Source of the DNA: Chitinophaga sedimenti
GTDB lineage: Bacteria > Bacteroidota > Bacteroidia > Chitinophagales > Chitinophagaceae
Direction: 5' to 3'
NCBI RefSeq assembly: GCF_023156195.1
Contig: NZ_JAKUKA010000001.1
Span: 3,100,001 to 3,164,000, forward strand
Length of the DNA: 64,000 nucleotides
Under the pieces are notes generated by a model. It was not told where the DNA came from. It saw only the letters and a program-made list of their open reading frames with translations, and searched no databases. Below are positions 46,343 to 56,260 of this stretch, piece after piece. Both the position numbers and the translations under genes were made by a program. The first letter of the stretch is position 1. Each line of letters starts with the position of its first letter.

Positions 46343-48156
46343 ATGAAACATTTTCTATTGTTGTTTTCATTGTTGCTGGCGGGCCGGGCCCTGCACGCGC
46401 AAACCGAATCCCCGTTGTACGAGGGCGCCATACCTGGCAACCTCCCCGGCAAAAACGAGGAAACGCGGGCTACTACCGGCGGCATCCTGCGCATTGCCAA
46501 AGTATCCGAACCCACTTTAACGGTCTATAAACCGTCCCGGTCCAAAGCCAACGGCGCGGCGGTGATCATTTGTCCCGGTGGCGGCTACTCGATTTTAGCA
46601 GCCGGGCACGAAGGCGCTGATGTGGCCAAAGCATTTAATGCCATTGGTGTAACGGCTTTTGTATTGAAGTATCGCATTCCTGACGCAACGAAACAGGAAA
46701 CACCATCGATAGCGCCGTTACAGGATGCGCAGCAGGCGATCCGTATTGTACGGAAGAATTTCCAGAAATGGAATATAGATCCGCAGCGTGTAGGTATCCC
46801 GGGCTTTTCCGCCGGCGGACACCTTGCGGCTACCGCGGGCACCCACTTCGATAGCACCTTTATCAGCAACCCCGAAAATATCAGTCTGCGCCCTGATTAC
46901 ATGATGCTCATTTATCCCGTGATCAGTTTCACGCGTAATGCCCACCAGGGATCGGCGCAGAACCTGCTGGGAAAAAACGCGGGTGCTACGTCCCTCTCCT
47001 ACTTTTCAAATGATGAACAGGTGACCGCGGCCACGCCTCCCACTTTTCTTGTGCATGCTACCGACGATGACGGGGTGAACCCGGAGAATAGCATCATGTT
47101 TTACGAGGCGGCCCGGGCGCATAAAGTACCGGCAGAATTGCATTTATATCAGCAGGGCGGACATGGTTTCGGTTTACAGATCAAAGGCAGGGAAGAACGC
47201 TGGTTTGAGCGTTGCGCCAGCTGGATGAAAAGCAACGGATGGTTATCGCCACCGGTGATACGCCAGCACCTATATGTAAAAGGACGCTTTTTATATACAC
47301 CCGGCGGTGAAAAAATCGTATTACGCGGCGTGAACAAAATGAATGTATGGTCAGACAAAACCGGGGAAAAATCATTCCCGGAGATTGCGAAGACCGGCGC
47401 CAATACCGTACGTATTGTATGGACATCTGCCGGTGGGGGCGGCCCGCAGCTCGATACATTGATCGGCGCCGCCGTAAAGAACAAACTGATCCCCATTATT
47501 GAATTACACGATGCGACCGGCGACTGGAACAAACTACAGGCATGCGCAGATTACTGGGTGCGGAAAGATGTGCTGGCGGTCATTAAAAATACCAACGCTA
47601 TCTGCTGCTGAACATCGCGAACGAAGCGGGTGATCAGCATGTGACGCAGGAGCAGTTTAACACCAGGTATGCTGCGGTCATTAAACAATTACGCAAAGCG
47701 GGCATCGGTTTACCGCTGGTGATTGATGCAGCGGGCTGGGGCCGGAACGAAACCCTTTTACTCAATGGTGCGGAAGCATTGCTGCAGGCCGACCCGGACA
47801 AGAACCTGATCTTCTCCTGGCATATATGGGATTCGGGTATTACGACAGGCCGTATCAGCAGTACAATTGATAAATCTATCCAGAAGAATTTCATGCTGCT
47901 GATCGGCGAGTTTGCACCGATGGAAGTGAAGTGCATGTGCTGTATTCCCTATCACTTTATCATGGAATATTGCCAGCAGAAAGGCATCGGCTGGCTTGCA
48001 CGGAGCTGGGGGCCTGGTAATGGTGATTGCGCGGCCATGGATATGACGAAGACAGATGCTTTTGACAGTTTGTATGGCTGGGGAAAAGAAGTGGCGGAAA
48101 CGCACCCATTCAGCATTAAAAATACATCGATGCGGGTATTATCGTTGTTTAAATAA
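46343..48156 (+). CDS. Exported esterase-GH5 glycosidase fusion (frameshifted)
   Basis: Secreted two-domain enzyme of about 604 residues. The signal peptide ends in ALHAQ. Residues 40-300 are an alpha/beta-hydrolase of the acetyl-xylan/feruloyl esterase type: oxyanion loop CPGGGYSIL, nucleophile GFSAGG, aspartate in HATDDDGV and histidine in QQGGHGFG. Residues 310-604 are a GH5-type (beta/alpha)8 glycosidase: RGVNKMNVWSDKTG, acid/base Glu in LLLNIANEAGD and nucleophile Glu in LIGEFAPMEV. One missing base near 47598 interrupts NTNRYLLLNIANEAG. The pairing suggests removal of acetyl groups and cleavage of the same acetylated backbone, such as mannan or xylan. It is a single gene followed by a terminator. 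Confidence 0.88.
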
Positions 48157-48194
48157 GATATTCGCGCCAAAAGTCCCATGTGGGCGGCCGACAC

Positions 48195-48225
48195 AAAAGC
48201 CGGATGCGTACAGCATCCGGCTTTT
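48195..48225 (+). terminator. 13-bp hairpin terminator after the esterase-GH5 gene
   Basis: AAAAGCCGGATGC (48195-48207) pairs with GCATCCGGCTTTT (48213-48225) around the loop GTACA. It lies 38 bp after the gene's stop and ends in TTTT, the usual intrinsic terminator form. Confidence 0.85.
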
Positions 48226-48273
48226 CGCTTACCGGGCAAACTGTTTGTTCCCTTGACGGGATATACTAATAAG

Positions 48274-48301
48274 AAAAGCCCCGGTATGCACCGGGGCTTT
48301 T
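48274..48301 (-). terminator. 12-bp hairpin terminator after the histone-like gene
   Basis: AAAAGCCCCGGT (48274-48285) pairs with ACCGGGGCTTTT (48290-48301) around a 4-base loop. Read leftwards it follows the stop of the histone-like gene at 48327 and ends in a T-rich stretch. Confidence 0.85.
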
Positions 48302-48326
48302 ATAAATTGAATTTGTAGTTCCGATC

Positions 48327-48762
48327 TTAGATCGCTGGAGCTGCAGGAGCTGAAGGCGTAGAAGGGGAAGCTTTAGGAGCAACCTTCTTAGCAGCAGCTT
48401 TCTTTTTAGGAGCAGCTTTCTTAGCAGCAGCCTTTTTAGGAGCAGCTTTCTTAGCAGCGGCTTTCTTAGGAGCAGCTTTCTTAGCAGCGGCCTTTTAGGA
48501 GCAGCTTTCTTAGCAGCGGCTTTCTTAGGAGCAGCTTTCTTAGCAGCGGCTTTTTTAGGAGCAGCTTTCTTAGCAGCAGCTTTCTTAGGAGCAGCCTTCT
48601 TAGCAGCAGCTTTTTTAGGAGCAGCTTTCTTTTTAGGAGCAGCTTTCTTAGCAGCGGCTTTTTAGGAGCAGCCTTCTTAGCAGCAGCTTTTTTAGGAGCG
48701 GCTTTCTTAGCAGCAGCTTTTTTCGGCGCAGCTTTTTTAGCCGCTTTTTTAATTGTTGCCAT
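48327..48762 (-). CDS. Histone H1-like Lys/Ala/Pro-rich protein (two frameshifts)
   Basis: Very basic DNA-binding protein of about 145 residues, built from repeats of the type AAKKAAPKK, like eukaryotic H1 tails and the Hc1-like proteins of bacteria. It starts MATIKKAAKKAAPKK. Two T runs have lost one base each (near 48490 and 48660), which turns the middle into a Leu-rich nonsense stretch as read; compared with neighbouring repeat units the missing bases are plain. The tail, KKVAPKASPSTPSAPAAPAI, is not basic. It begins 66 bp after rpmA on the same strand and may be partly cotranscribed with the ribosomal genes. Its likely role is nucleoid compaction. Confidence 0.85.
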
Positions 48763-48828
48763 TGTTTTTTGAATTTTGGGTTAGTAATTAAAATTGGGTA
48801 TTAAAAAAACTTTATGGCAAACACTAAC

Positions 48829-49107
48829 TTAGGCTTCCGCCTGAGCAGTGGTGTCAAATGATTTTACAGAAACGTAAGTTTTGTTCTCACGGCCTTTCCT
48901 GAATTCCACTACACCATCTGTCATTGCGAAAATGGTAAAATCTCTACCAATTCCAACATTCTGACCAGCATGGTATACTGTACCACGCTGACGGATGATA
49001 ATGTTGCCTGCTACAGCAACCTGACCACCGAAGATTTTCACGCCCAGCCTTTTGCTTTGGGAATCGCGGCCGTTCTTTACACTACCTTCACCTTTTTTAT
49101 GTGCCAT
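48829..49107 (-). CDS. rpmA: 50S ribosomal protein L27
   Basis: Ribosomal protein near the peptidyl transferase centre. The start [20 protein letters not shown] and the core [20 protein letters not shown] are textbook L27; the protein begins AHKKG directly, so no N-terminal cleavage extension of the Firmicutes kind is present. 92 residues, slightly longer than many because of the Ala/Glu-rich end. It lies 28 bp after rplU, the standard bacterial order. Confidence 0.97.
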   Translation of the reverse strand: MAHKKGEGSVKNGRDSQSKRLGVKIFGGQVAVAGNIIIRQRGTVYHAGQNVGIGRDFTIFAMTDGVVEFRKGRENKTYVSVKSFDTTAQAEA

Positions 49108-49135
49108 TGTCTAAGGTTCTTTAAACTTTTAATAA

Positions 49136-49438
49136 TTAAGCAATCTCGTTGATCCTGATTTTAGTAAAATGGGTACGGTGACCGATCTTCTTTCTGAAAC
49201 CCTTGCGGCGTTTCATTTTAAAGGCTATCACCTTATCCCCTTGTACATGACCGAGGATCTCTGCTTTGATCACTGATTTTACATCAGTACCCACAGTCAG
49301 CTGGGTGTCATTGTTTAACAGCAACACTTCAGAGAATTCTACTTTATCTCCAACGTTGCCATTCAATTGCTGAACAAAGATCTCCTGATCTTTTTGCACC
49401 TTGAATTGCTGACCTGATATTTTAACAACTGCGAACAT
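49136..49438 (-). CDS. rplU: 50S ribosomal protein L21
   Basis: Ribosomal protein that binds 23S rRNA. The start MFAVVKISGQQFKVQKDQEI and the C-terminal KRRKGFRKKIGHRTHFTKIR are typical. 100 residues, intact. It heads the rplU-rpmA operon, with a well-formed Bacteroidota promoter just upstream (49461-49491). Confidence 0.97.
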   Translation of the reverse strand: MFAVVKISGQQFKVQKDQEIFVQQLNGNVGDKVEFSEVLLLNNDTQLTVGTDVKSVIKAEILGHVQGDKVIAFKMKRRKGFRKKIGHRTHFTKIRINEIA

Positions 49439-49745
49439 AGTTATCCAAAAATAATTTCGGCAAAGGTAACCTTTACTTTTTAATCAACAAAAGTTTTTCC
49501 TACATTTTATGTACTCCCATGCTGAAAAGTTCAGTGGAAGTACACAATAATATCACCAAAGATACGGACTTTTTACAATTTTAGATTTTTTTAACAATTG
49601 TTTGTAATTGTTTGCCAGGGCCCCCGAATACATCGTTGCTCCGACATACCACCGTCCCCATTTAAATAAAGGCTAAACTCCCCGTGCAATGCGTCACAAT
49701 TTTTATACTTTTGTTTTTTACCTTAAATAACAAAACTACAGCGGC
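49439..49745. other. 307-bp intergenic region between rplU and the GH3-like gene
   Basis: Divergent regulatory gap. The left end holds the rplU promoter. The right end has TACTTTTG at 49706-49713, 33 bp before the GH3-like start, matching the minus-7 consensus TAnnTTTG, though I see no clear minus-33 TTTG. The AT-rich middle (49500-49620) shows no ORF, hairpin or RNA gene that I can support. Confidence 0.5.
49461..49491 (-). promoter_or_regulatory. Bacteroidota-type promoter of rplU-rpmA
   Basis: Read leftwards: TTTG (complement of 49488-49491), a 19-bp spacer, then TACCTTTG (complement of 49461-49468). This matches the Bacteroidota consensus TTTG-N19-TAnnTTTG. It lies 23 bp upstream of the rplU start. 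Confidence 0.75.
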
Positions 49746-51239
49746 ATGAAGTTTAAAGCACTGCTGGCCAAGCCTTTTGCTTCTTATATCTCAGGAAAGA
49801 TCAAGAAGGAAATGATGCGGGCGGTAGAAGATCAGGGAGCTATCTGGCAAGATTTGATCAAAACTGGCAGGAAGACTGAATTCGGTAGCGAACATGGTTT
49901 TAATGCCATCAATACCTACGAAGAATATAAGCAGGCTGTACCCATCAGGGATTACGAACAGTACCGGCCATATATAGACAGGATCAAACAAGGCAAGCAT
50001 AATGTATTATGGAAGGGGCAACCCATCTACTTTGCCAAAACATCCGGAACGACGAGCGGCGTTAAGTATATACCTATTTCAAAAGATTCCATCTCCAACC
50101 ATATGGACACTGCCCGCAATGCGCTGCTGTGTTACATGGCGGAGACCGGCAATACCGCCTTCGCCGACGGTAAACTCATTTTCCTCTCGGGTTCACCCGA
50201 ACTGGAGCGTATCGGGGACATACCCACGGGCAGGCTCAGTGGCATTGTGAACCATCACGTGCCGAAGTACCTGCGTACCAACCAGCTGCCCTCCTACGAA
50301 ACGAATTGCATCGACGACTGGGAAACAAAGCTGGGTAAAATCGTGGATGAAACCATCGACCAGAACATGACGCTCATCAGCGGCATACCACCATGGATGC
50401 AGATGTATTTCGACGAATTGATCGAACGCAGCGGCAAAAAGGTAGGCGAACTGTTTAAGAACCTGAGCGTTCTGGCCCATGGCGGCGTAAACTTTGAGCC
50501 CTATAAGGCCAAACTCTTCGACGCTATCGGTCGCCCGATCCACACCGTGGAAACATTCCCTGCCTCCGAAGGCTTTTTTGCCTTCCGGGACACACAAACC
50601 CAGGAAGGCTTACTGCTGAACACCAACAGCGGCATCTTTTTTGAATTTGTGCCGGCCGGCGAGATATTTAATGAAAATCCGACCCGCTTATCGCTTAAAG
50701 ACGTGAAAGTCGGCGAAAACTACGCCCTGATCATCAACAGCAATGCAGGTATGTGGGCGTATAACATTGGCGATACTGTTAAATTTGTATCGACCAACCC
50801 ATACAGGCTCGTAGTAACCGGTCGTACCAAACACTTCATCTCCGCCTTTGGCGAGCACGTAATTGGTGAAGAAGTGGAACACAGCCTGATGACGGTAGCC
50901 GAGCAGGAAAATGTACGGATCACCGAATTTACCGTGGCCCCGCGCATACAGACCGACGGAGAACTGCCCTATCATGAATGGTTCGTGGAGTTTGAAAATG
51001 CGCCGGACAATGTGGAAGCGTTCGCGAAAAAGGTGGACGATGCCATGCGCCGGAAAAACATTTATTATAACGACCTGCTTACCGGCAGCATTCTGCAAAC
51101 GCTGAAAATAAGGCCGGTAAAAAAAAACGGGTTTATAGAATACATGAAATCGATCGGCAGACTGGGTGGTCAGAATAAGGTACCGCGCCTTAGTAACGAT
51201 CGTAAAATCGCCGAAGGCCTGGCACCCTTTCTTTTCTAA
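49746..51239 (+). CDS. GH3 auxin-responsive promoter family (acyl-adenylate enzyme)
   Basis: Member of the plant GH3-like branch of acyl-adenylating enzymes; plant members conjugate amino acids to jasmonate or auxin, while bacterial members have no settled substrate. The 497 residues include the ATP-binding loop AKTSGTTSGVKYIPIS, the central NLSVLAHGGVNFEPYK, FPASEGFFAFRDTQ and the hinge region YRLVVTGRTKHFISAFGEHV. No signal peptide, so cytoplasmic. Such genes are near-universal in Bacteroidota. It stands before dxr on the same strand with a 101-bp gap. Frame intact. Confidence 0.9.
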   Translation: MKFKALLAKPFASYISGKIKKEMMRAVEDQGAIWQDLIKTGRKTEFGSEHGFNAINTYEEYKQAVPIRDYEQYRPYIDRIKQGKHNVLWKGQPIYFAKTSGTTSGVKYIPISKDSISNHMDTARNALLCYMAETGNTAFADGKLIFLSGSPELERIGDIPTGRLSGIVNHHVPKYLRTNQLPSYETNCIDDWETKLGKIVDETIDQNMTLISGIPPWMQMYFDELIERSGKKVGELFKNLSVLAHGGVNFEPYKAKLFDAIGRPIHTVETFPASEGFFAFRDTQTQEGLLLNTNSGIFFEFVPAGEIFNENPTRLSLKDVKVGENYALIINSNAGMWAYNIGDTVKFVSTNPYRLVVTGRTKHFISAFGEHVIGEEVEHSLMTVAEQENVRITEFTVAPRIQTDGELPYHEWFVEFENAPDNVEAFAKKVDDAMRRKNIYYNDLLTGSILQTLKIRPVKKNGFIEYMKSIGRLGGQNKVPRLSNDRKIAEGLAPFLF

Positions 51240-51340
51240 TATAAACGTAACCGGCGTTCATCGATAAAAAGACACCGGCAGGAAAACTTAAAACAGCAAA
51301 CCATATAACGAGCGTCCATTCTCGTTTTGATAAACACACC

Positions 51341-52503
51341 ATGAGGAAGAAACGTATTGGTATTTTCGGGTCTACCGGCTCCATCGGCAAACAAGCCCCG
51401 GACGTGATTGCCGCCCACCCGGAAAAGTTTGAAGTAGAAGTGCTGACCGCGCAGAATAATTCAGAACTGCTGATAGAGCAGGCTTTGAAGTTCCGCCCCA
51501 ATGCCGTTGTAATCGGAGACGAAAGCAAGTACACCGAAGTGAAGGACGTACTGTTCGACAAAGGTGTAAAGGTATTTGCGGGCGCCAAAGCGATGGTAGA
51601 AGTAGCGTCATGGAATACTATTGACATGATGCTGGCTGCCATTGTCGGTTTTGCCGGACTGGCCCCTACGCTTTCGGCCATCGAACAAGGTACCCCGGTG
51701 GCGCTGGCCAACAAAGAAACACTGGTAGTGGCGGGCGACATTGTGATGGCGACCGCAAGGCGCAAAAATGTGCCGGTCATTCCCGTGGATTCGGAGCATG
51801 CCGCCATTTTTCAATGCCTGATCGGAGAGCCGGGCAACTGCGTGGAAAAAGTGATTTTAACCGCGTCGGGCGGACCGTTCCTTGGCAAGAAGCCTAACTA
51901 TCTTATCAACGTAAAGAAAGATCATGCCCTGCAACACCCCAACTGGAGCATGGGCGCTAAAATAACGATCGATTCCGCTACCCTCATGAATAAGGGTCTG
52001 GAGATGATCGAAGCCCGCTGGCTGTTTAACCTGCACCCGGACCAGATAGACGTGATCGTGCATCCGCAGTCGATCATCCACTCGATGGTGCAGTTTACCG
52101 ACGGTTCCATGAAAGCGCAGATGGGCTTACCGGACATGAAGCTGCCGATCCAGTATGCAATGGGTTTCCCGGAGCGGCTGCCGAACGCTTTTCCCCGTTT
52201 TCAGTTTAAAAACTACCCGGCCCTTACCTTTGAGGCGCCCGATACCAAAACCTTCCGCAACCTGGCCATTGCCATCGAGGCGCTGAAGACAGGCGGCAAC
52301 GCCCCTGTGTGATGAACGCCGCCAACGAAGAAGTGGTAAACGCTTTCCTGCGCAACCGCATCGGCTTTTTGCAGATGACCGAGGTAATTGAAGAAACACT
52401 TGCCAAAGTGCCGTTCCAGGCCAAACCTTCCCTGAAGGATTATTATCATACTGACGCCCTGGCGCGGGACTACGCTGCATCTTTGATCAACCGCATGGGT
52501 TAA
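51341..52503 (+). CDS. dxr: 1-deoxy-D-xylulose 5-phosphate reductoisomerase (frameshifted)
   Basis: Second enzyme of the MEP isoprenoid pathway; rearranges and reduces DXP to MEP with NADPH. About 387 residues, the normal length. NADPH-binding GIFGSTGSIGKQ; NKETLVVAG; metal and substrate residues in VDSEHAAIFQ and TASGGPF; ITIDSATLMNKGLEMIEARW; HPQSIIHSMVQ. One missing base near 52305 interrupts GGNAPCVMNAANEEV, which restores the C-terminal domain. The gene is normally essential in Bacteroidota, so the break is almost certainly not biological. rseP follows after 67 bp. Confidence 0.95.
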
Positions 52504-52570
52504 GAAAGCGTGTACAAACTTTAACCATTCACAAAAAGCATTACCTTAACAAGGTATTTAACACAAATAA

Positions 52571-53922
52571 ATGGCAACAGAAATACTGGTGAAGGCCGGA
52601 CAGCTGATATTATCACTGTCAATATTAGTAGTACTTCACGAAATGGGACACTTTATCCCTGCTAAACTTTTCAAGACAAGAGTAGAAAAGTTCTACCTGT
52701 TTTTTGATCCCTGGTTTTCGCTTTTCAAATTTAAGAAAGGAGAAACCGAGTACGGTATAGGCTGGCTGCCACTGGGCGGTTATGTAAAAATATCGGGCAT
52801 GATCGATGAGAGCATGGACAAAGAACAAATGTCGAAACCGCCCGAGCCGCATGAATTCCGCTCTAAACCAGCCTGGCAACGCCTGATCATCATGATTGGC
52901 GGAGTTACGGTAAACCTTATACTCGGTTTTCTTATTTATACTTTGATTTTGTGGCATTGGGGCGAAACCTACCTGCCGACTAAAAACGTAAAATACGGTA
53001 TCGCTACTGATTCTGTAGCCCAGAACATCGGTCTGCGCGACGGTGATAAAATTTTGTCTGTCGACGGCAAGTTTATCGAAAACTTCGCCAGCATTCCCGG
53101 CGAGCTGATTCTCCGCGAGGCCAAAAGCATCCAGGTAGATCGTGATGGCCAGCAGGTAAACATTGCGATTCCGGAAGGCTTTATCGCCCAGCTGATCGAG
53201 AAAAAGGAGAAGTATTCGGCATTCGCCTGCCTTCGGTGGTAGACAGCACGGACGGCGAGAACCTTGCAGGTACCAAAGCGGGTTTGAAACCCGGCGACAG
53301 GGTCCTGACGGTAAACAATCAACCTGCGGACTACCAGCACCTGATGGCGCGTGAGCTGATGAAGGATACCGGCAAAACCGTAGAAATCACCGTATTGCGT
53401 GGCGCCGACACAGTGCATAGCGAGGTAACCGTACCTGCTGCCGGCGAAACCAAAGGCAGACTGGGCGTGTTTCTGCGCAGTGGTCCCAAAGTATTCGACC
53501 TGTCTAAAAAGACTTACACATTTGGCGAGGCGATCCCTGCCGGCTTTAATAAAGCGGTAGGCAAACTCGTGGACTACGTGAAGCAACTGCGCCTGATCTT
53601 CGTATCAAAAGAAGTGAAAGTAACCGAGTCCCTCGGCGGATTTGGCTCTATCGGCAAATTGTTCCCGTCTGAGTGGGACTGGCAGAGCTTCTGGCAGTTA
53701 ACTGCGCTGCTGTCGATCATCCTAGCATTCATGAACATCTTACCTATCCCCGCACTGGATGGAGGGCACGTACTGTTTTTGATTTATGAGATTATCACGG
53801 GCCGTAAACCTGGCGATAAATTCATGGAATATGCACAGATCGTGGGTATGGTAATCCTGTTCGGCCTCCTGCTGTTCGCCAACGGCCTCGACGTATGGCG
53901 TTGGGTACGCGACCTGTTTTAA
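52571..53922 (+). CDS. rseP: Site-2 intramembrane metalloprotease RseP (frameshifted)
   Basis: Inner-membrane zinc protease that cleaves membrane-embedded anti-sigma factors and remnant signal peptides. About 450 residues. The zinc site is HEMGH in the first membrane helix, with the third ligand in MNILPIPALDGGHVLF near the C-terminus. Two PDZ domains lie between: around AQNIGLRDGDKILSVDG and AGLKPGDRVLTVNNQPA. One missing base near 53213 splits the gene; repaired, it reads FGIRLPSVVDSTDGENLAG. Possible natural targets in this window are the two FecR proteins, which belong to a class known to be processed in this way. Confidence 0.95.
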
Positions 53923-53970
53923 ACAAGTACTTCCGGGCAGTAGTGATTTTCAACTGTCCGGAAGTTTATA

Positions 53971-53978
53971 TATCTTTG
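53971..53978 (+). promoter_or_regulatory. Minus-7 element of the ssrA promoter
   Basis: TATCTTTG at 53971-53978 matches the Bacteroidota minus-7 consensus TAnnTTTG and lies 8 bp before the first base of the tmRNA. A TTTTC stretch at 53947-53951 stands at about the right distance for the minus-33 element. Confidence 0.65.
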
Positions 53979-53985
53979 CATCCCC

Positions 53986-54354
53986 GGGGCTGACCGGTTT
54001 TGACAGCATAGGTCTTTGAAAGTGTAAGCATGTCGTGCGTTGGATAATTAGCACGTAAATCTGAATACCCAAATTTCAAATGGCGAATCTAACTACGCCA
54101 TGGCTGCCTAATTAAATTAGCGCACCCATTATAGCCGCCGGAGTTGCTGCCCACTACGACTCCCGCCGCCGAATCAAACCATAGAGGGATAAGCGCATAT
54201 GGTTTCTGTGAGTATGCGATGAAAAACTAAACGGATACGGATTGGGTTGGTTTGTTTTGCCCCTGCCTGATTCCGACAAAGCAATGCAGAAATAAACATG
54301 TAGAAAGCTTTCGGAGGATGTGTTTGGACGCGGGTTCGACTCCCGCCAGCTCCA
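53986..54354 (+). ncRNA. ssrA: tmRNA (trans-translation rescue RNA)
   Basis: Transfer-messenger RNA that frees stalled ribosomes. The 5' end GGGGCTG pairs with CAGCTCC at 54347-54353 to form the acceptor stem, followed by discriminator A54354; the CCA end is not encoded. The T-arm is GCGGGTTCGACTCCCGC near 54331-54346. The tag ORF at 54082-54108 reads GESNYAMAA with TAA at 54109-54111, close to the GENNYALAA-type tags of Bacteroidota. Length about 369 nt, pseudoknot-rich middle. It lies 63 bp after rseP and has its own promoter and terminator. Confidence 0.95.
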
Positions 54355-54356
54355 CT

Positions 54357-54387
54357 AAAGGGCGATCTTAGCAGATCGCCCTTTTTT
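54357..54387 (+). terminator. 11-bp hairpin terminator of ssrA
   Basis: AAAGGGCGATC (54357-54367) pairs with GATCGCCCTTT (54374-54384) around a 6-base loop and runs into TTTTTT. It directly follows the tmRNA 3' end. Confidence 0.88.
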
Positions 54388-54404
54388 ATTCTAATAATGC
54401 GCAG

Positions 54405-55184
54405 ATGGCAAGAACATTCGTATTAGGCGATATACACGGCGCACACCGCGCTTTACAGCAGGTATTGGACAGATCCGGCTTTAATTATGATAGCGACACC
54501 CTTATTCAACTGGGCGACATTACGGACGGTTGGACGGGCGTATACGCCTGCGTGGAAGAACTGCTGAAAGTAAAGCACCTCGTCGTGCTAAAAGGCAATC
54601 ACGATATTTATTTCCAGGAATTTCTCAATACCGGCATCCACACAAAAAACTGGAAAGGTGGCGAAGCTACGCTTTTGTCCTATGCGCGTTTAATACAGCA
54701 GGATGTAGATATGCAAAGTATCCTCTCCGGCTTTCGTATACCACCGGACGATGTTCCATTATCTCACCGGGAGTTCTTCACCAAGAAACAACAACTATAT
54801 TACATTGATGAAGAGCGCCGTCTCTTTGTTCATGCGGGCTTTAAACGGCATCAACCAATCGATGGTCAGCCACAGGAAAAGCTTTGCTGGGACAGGAAGC
54901 TATGGATGCAGGCACTATCCTGCGAAAGTGCTGCCAGGGGCATGCCTGCAGGAAGTGTTAAACTGAAAATTCATGACGGTTTCACTGAAGTTTTTATCGG
55001 GCACACTCCCACCATTATCTGGAAAAAAGATACCCCTATGAAAGCCGCTAATATCTGGAACCCGGACACAGGCGCCGGATGGAATGGTAAATTGACCATG
55101 ATGGACGTAGCTACCAAAGCCTTTTGGCAGTCAGACAAGGTAACGGAACTTTATCCCGATGAACCCGGGCGGATGGGAAGCTGA
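54405..55184 (+). CDS. Metallophosphoesterase, serine/threonine phosphatase type
   Basis: Cytoplasmic dimetal phosphatase of the PPP/calcineurin-like superfamily, 259 residues, intact. Motifs in order: GDIHGAHRAL (D and H ligands), LGDITDG (shared D), KGNHDIY (N and H), then VHAGF and FIGHTPT (H ligands). This set is that of bacterial serine/threonine phosphatases and diadenosine tetraphosphatase relatives (ApaH/PrpA-like). It follows the ssrA terminator and stands alone. Substrate not deducible. Confidence 0.9.
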   Translation: MARTFVLGDIHGAHRALQQVLDRSGFNYDSDTLIQLGDITDGWTGVYACVEELLKVKHLVVLKGNHDIYFQEFLNTGIHTKNWKGGEATLLSYARLIQQDVDMQSILSGFRIPPDDVPLSHREFFTKKQQLYYIDEERRLFVHAGFKRHQPIDGQPQEKLCWDRKLWMQALSCESAARGMPAGSVKLKIHDGFTEVFIGHTPTIIWKKDTPMKAANIWNPDTGAGWNGKLTMMDVATKAFWQSDKVTELYPDEPGRMGS

Positions 55185-55256
55185 CTATGCCCATGACATG
55201 CGGCACATTACCTCACTCTCAGAATTATAAGTAACCTGCATACCCAAAAACAAAAA

Positions 55257-55288
55257 GGCAACCATCCGGATAACCCAGACAGTTGCCT
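55257..55288 (-). terminator. Hairpin terminator after the FAS1 lipoprotein gene
   Basis: AGGCAAC (55257-55263) pairs with GTTGCCT (55282-55288). Read leftwards it follows the stop at 55310 and runs into a T-rich stretch (plus strand CAAAAACAAAAA at 55245-55256). Confidence 0.7.
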
Positions 55289-55309
55289 ATTCATCGTCAC
55301 ACTTTCCGG

Positions 55310-56260
55310 CTAGGGAAGTAATACCTGGTCTATGACATGTATTACACCGTTTGTAGTAACCATGTTTGCAGCCGTTACATTTGATGCTGTAGTATTCTTA
55401 TTGCCTTTCACTTTCGCTCCGCCGGTTAATGTTATCGCTACGGTACCACCGTTAAGTGTAGCAGGTTTCGCTCCTTCCGTGAGGTCGCTGGAAAACACGC
55501 GGCCAGACACCACATGGTAAGTCAGGATGCTGGTAAGTACGGCAGGATCTGCTGCCTGTATAGCCGCTGCGTTCGCAAAGCCCGCGTTGATAAATGCCTG
55601 GTTGGTTGGCGCAAAAACAGTCAGGGGACCTGCACCGGACAACACCTGTGCTACATTTGTGCTGCCCTGGCTGGCCCTCAACACAGCAGCCACTAACAGG
55701 CTGAAGTTCGGGTTGCCCTGCGCTACTTCCACAATATTACCGCTGGGCGGCATCAGGACCGTATTGATCACATGTATTACGCCATTGCTCGCCATCAGGT
55801 CTGCCTGCGTAACCATTGCACCATTGACATATACCCCGGAAGCGTTTTTAGTAACAAAAATGTTGGCTTCATTCACCGTTTTCACAGGCGTATTGCTCGC
55901 CATCGCAATTGCCGATGCAGTCACTTTTTGATTCAATACGTGATACAGTAATATTTTCTTCAGGGTTTCAGCAGGTACGGCCTTGATTTTAGCCTCTGTA
56001 TCAAAACCCGCCGCTACAAAAGCAGCATTGTTAGGCGCGAACACGGTAAAGGGTCCCTGGCCGGATAAGACAGTTGTAAGTCCGGCATGCACCAGCGCCG
56101 TTTCCAGTAAGGAGAAGTCATTGTTTGTTGTAACGATAGCAGTGATTGTGGAATCTTTCGTGTTATTATCATCATCCTTGCTGCAGGAGGTGAAAAACAC
56201 AGATACTGCCGCCGCACAGGCCAGTACGGTCTTAGACATTGCTAATTTGAAGTTAATCAT
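55310..56260 (-). CDS. Lipoprotein with two FAS1 (fasciclin) domains
   Basis: Cell-surface or periplasmic adhesion-type lipoprotein of 316 residues. The start at 56260 (MINFKLAMSKTVLACAAAVS) leads to a lipobox ending FFTSC; an upstream start at 56293 adds 11 residues of no signal value. Two FAS1 repeats follow: residues about 40-165 (GPFTVFAPNNAAFVAAGF, LLYHVLNQKVTA, NGVIHVINTVLMP) and about 170-316 (GPLTVFAPTNQAFINAGF, ILTYHVVSGRVF, NGVIHVIDQVLLP). FAS1 domains usually mediate adhesion or matrix binding. It is a single gene, divergent from the MarR regulator. Frame intact. Confidence 0.92.
   Translation of the reverse strand: MINFKLAMSKTVLACAAAVSVFFTSCSKDDDNNTKDSTITAIVTTNNDFSLLETALVHAGLTTVLSGQGPFTVFAPNNAAFVAAGFDTEAKIKAVPAETLKKILLYHVLNQKVTASAIAMASNTPVKTVNEANIFVTKNASGVYVNGAMVTQADLMASNGVIHVINTVLMPPSGNIVEVAQGNPNFSLLVAAVLRASQGSTNVAQVLSGAGPLTVFAPTNQAFINAGFANAAAIQAADPAVLTSILTYHVVSGRVFSSDLTEGAKPATLNGGTVAITLTGGAKVKGNKNTTASNVTAANMVTTNGVIHVIDQVLLP

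Noticed and set aside
48327..48762. Near-identical short DNA repeats that could suggest a CRISPR array or minisatellite
   Set aside because: Unit length, lack of unique spacers and the Lys/Ala/Pro translation show a coding repeat of a histone-like protein.
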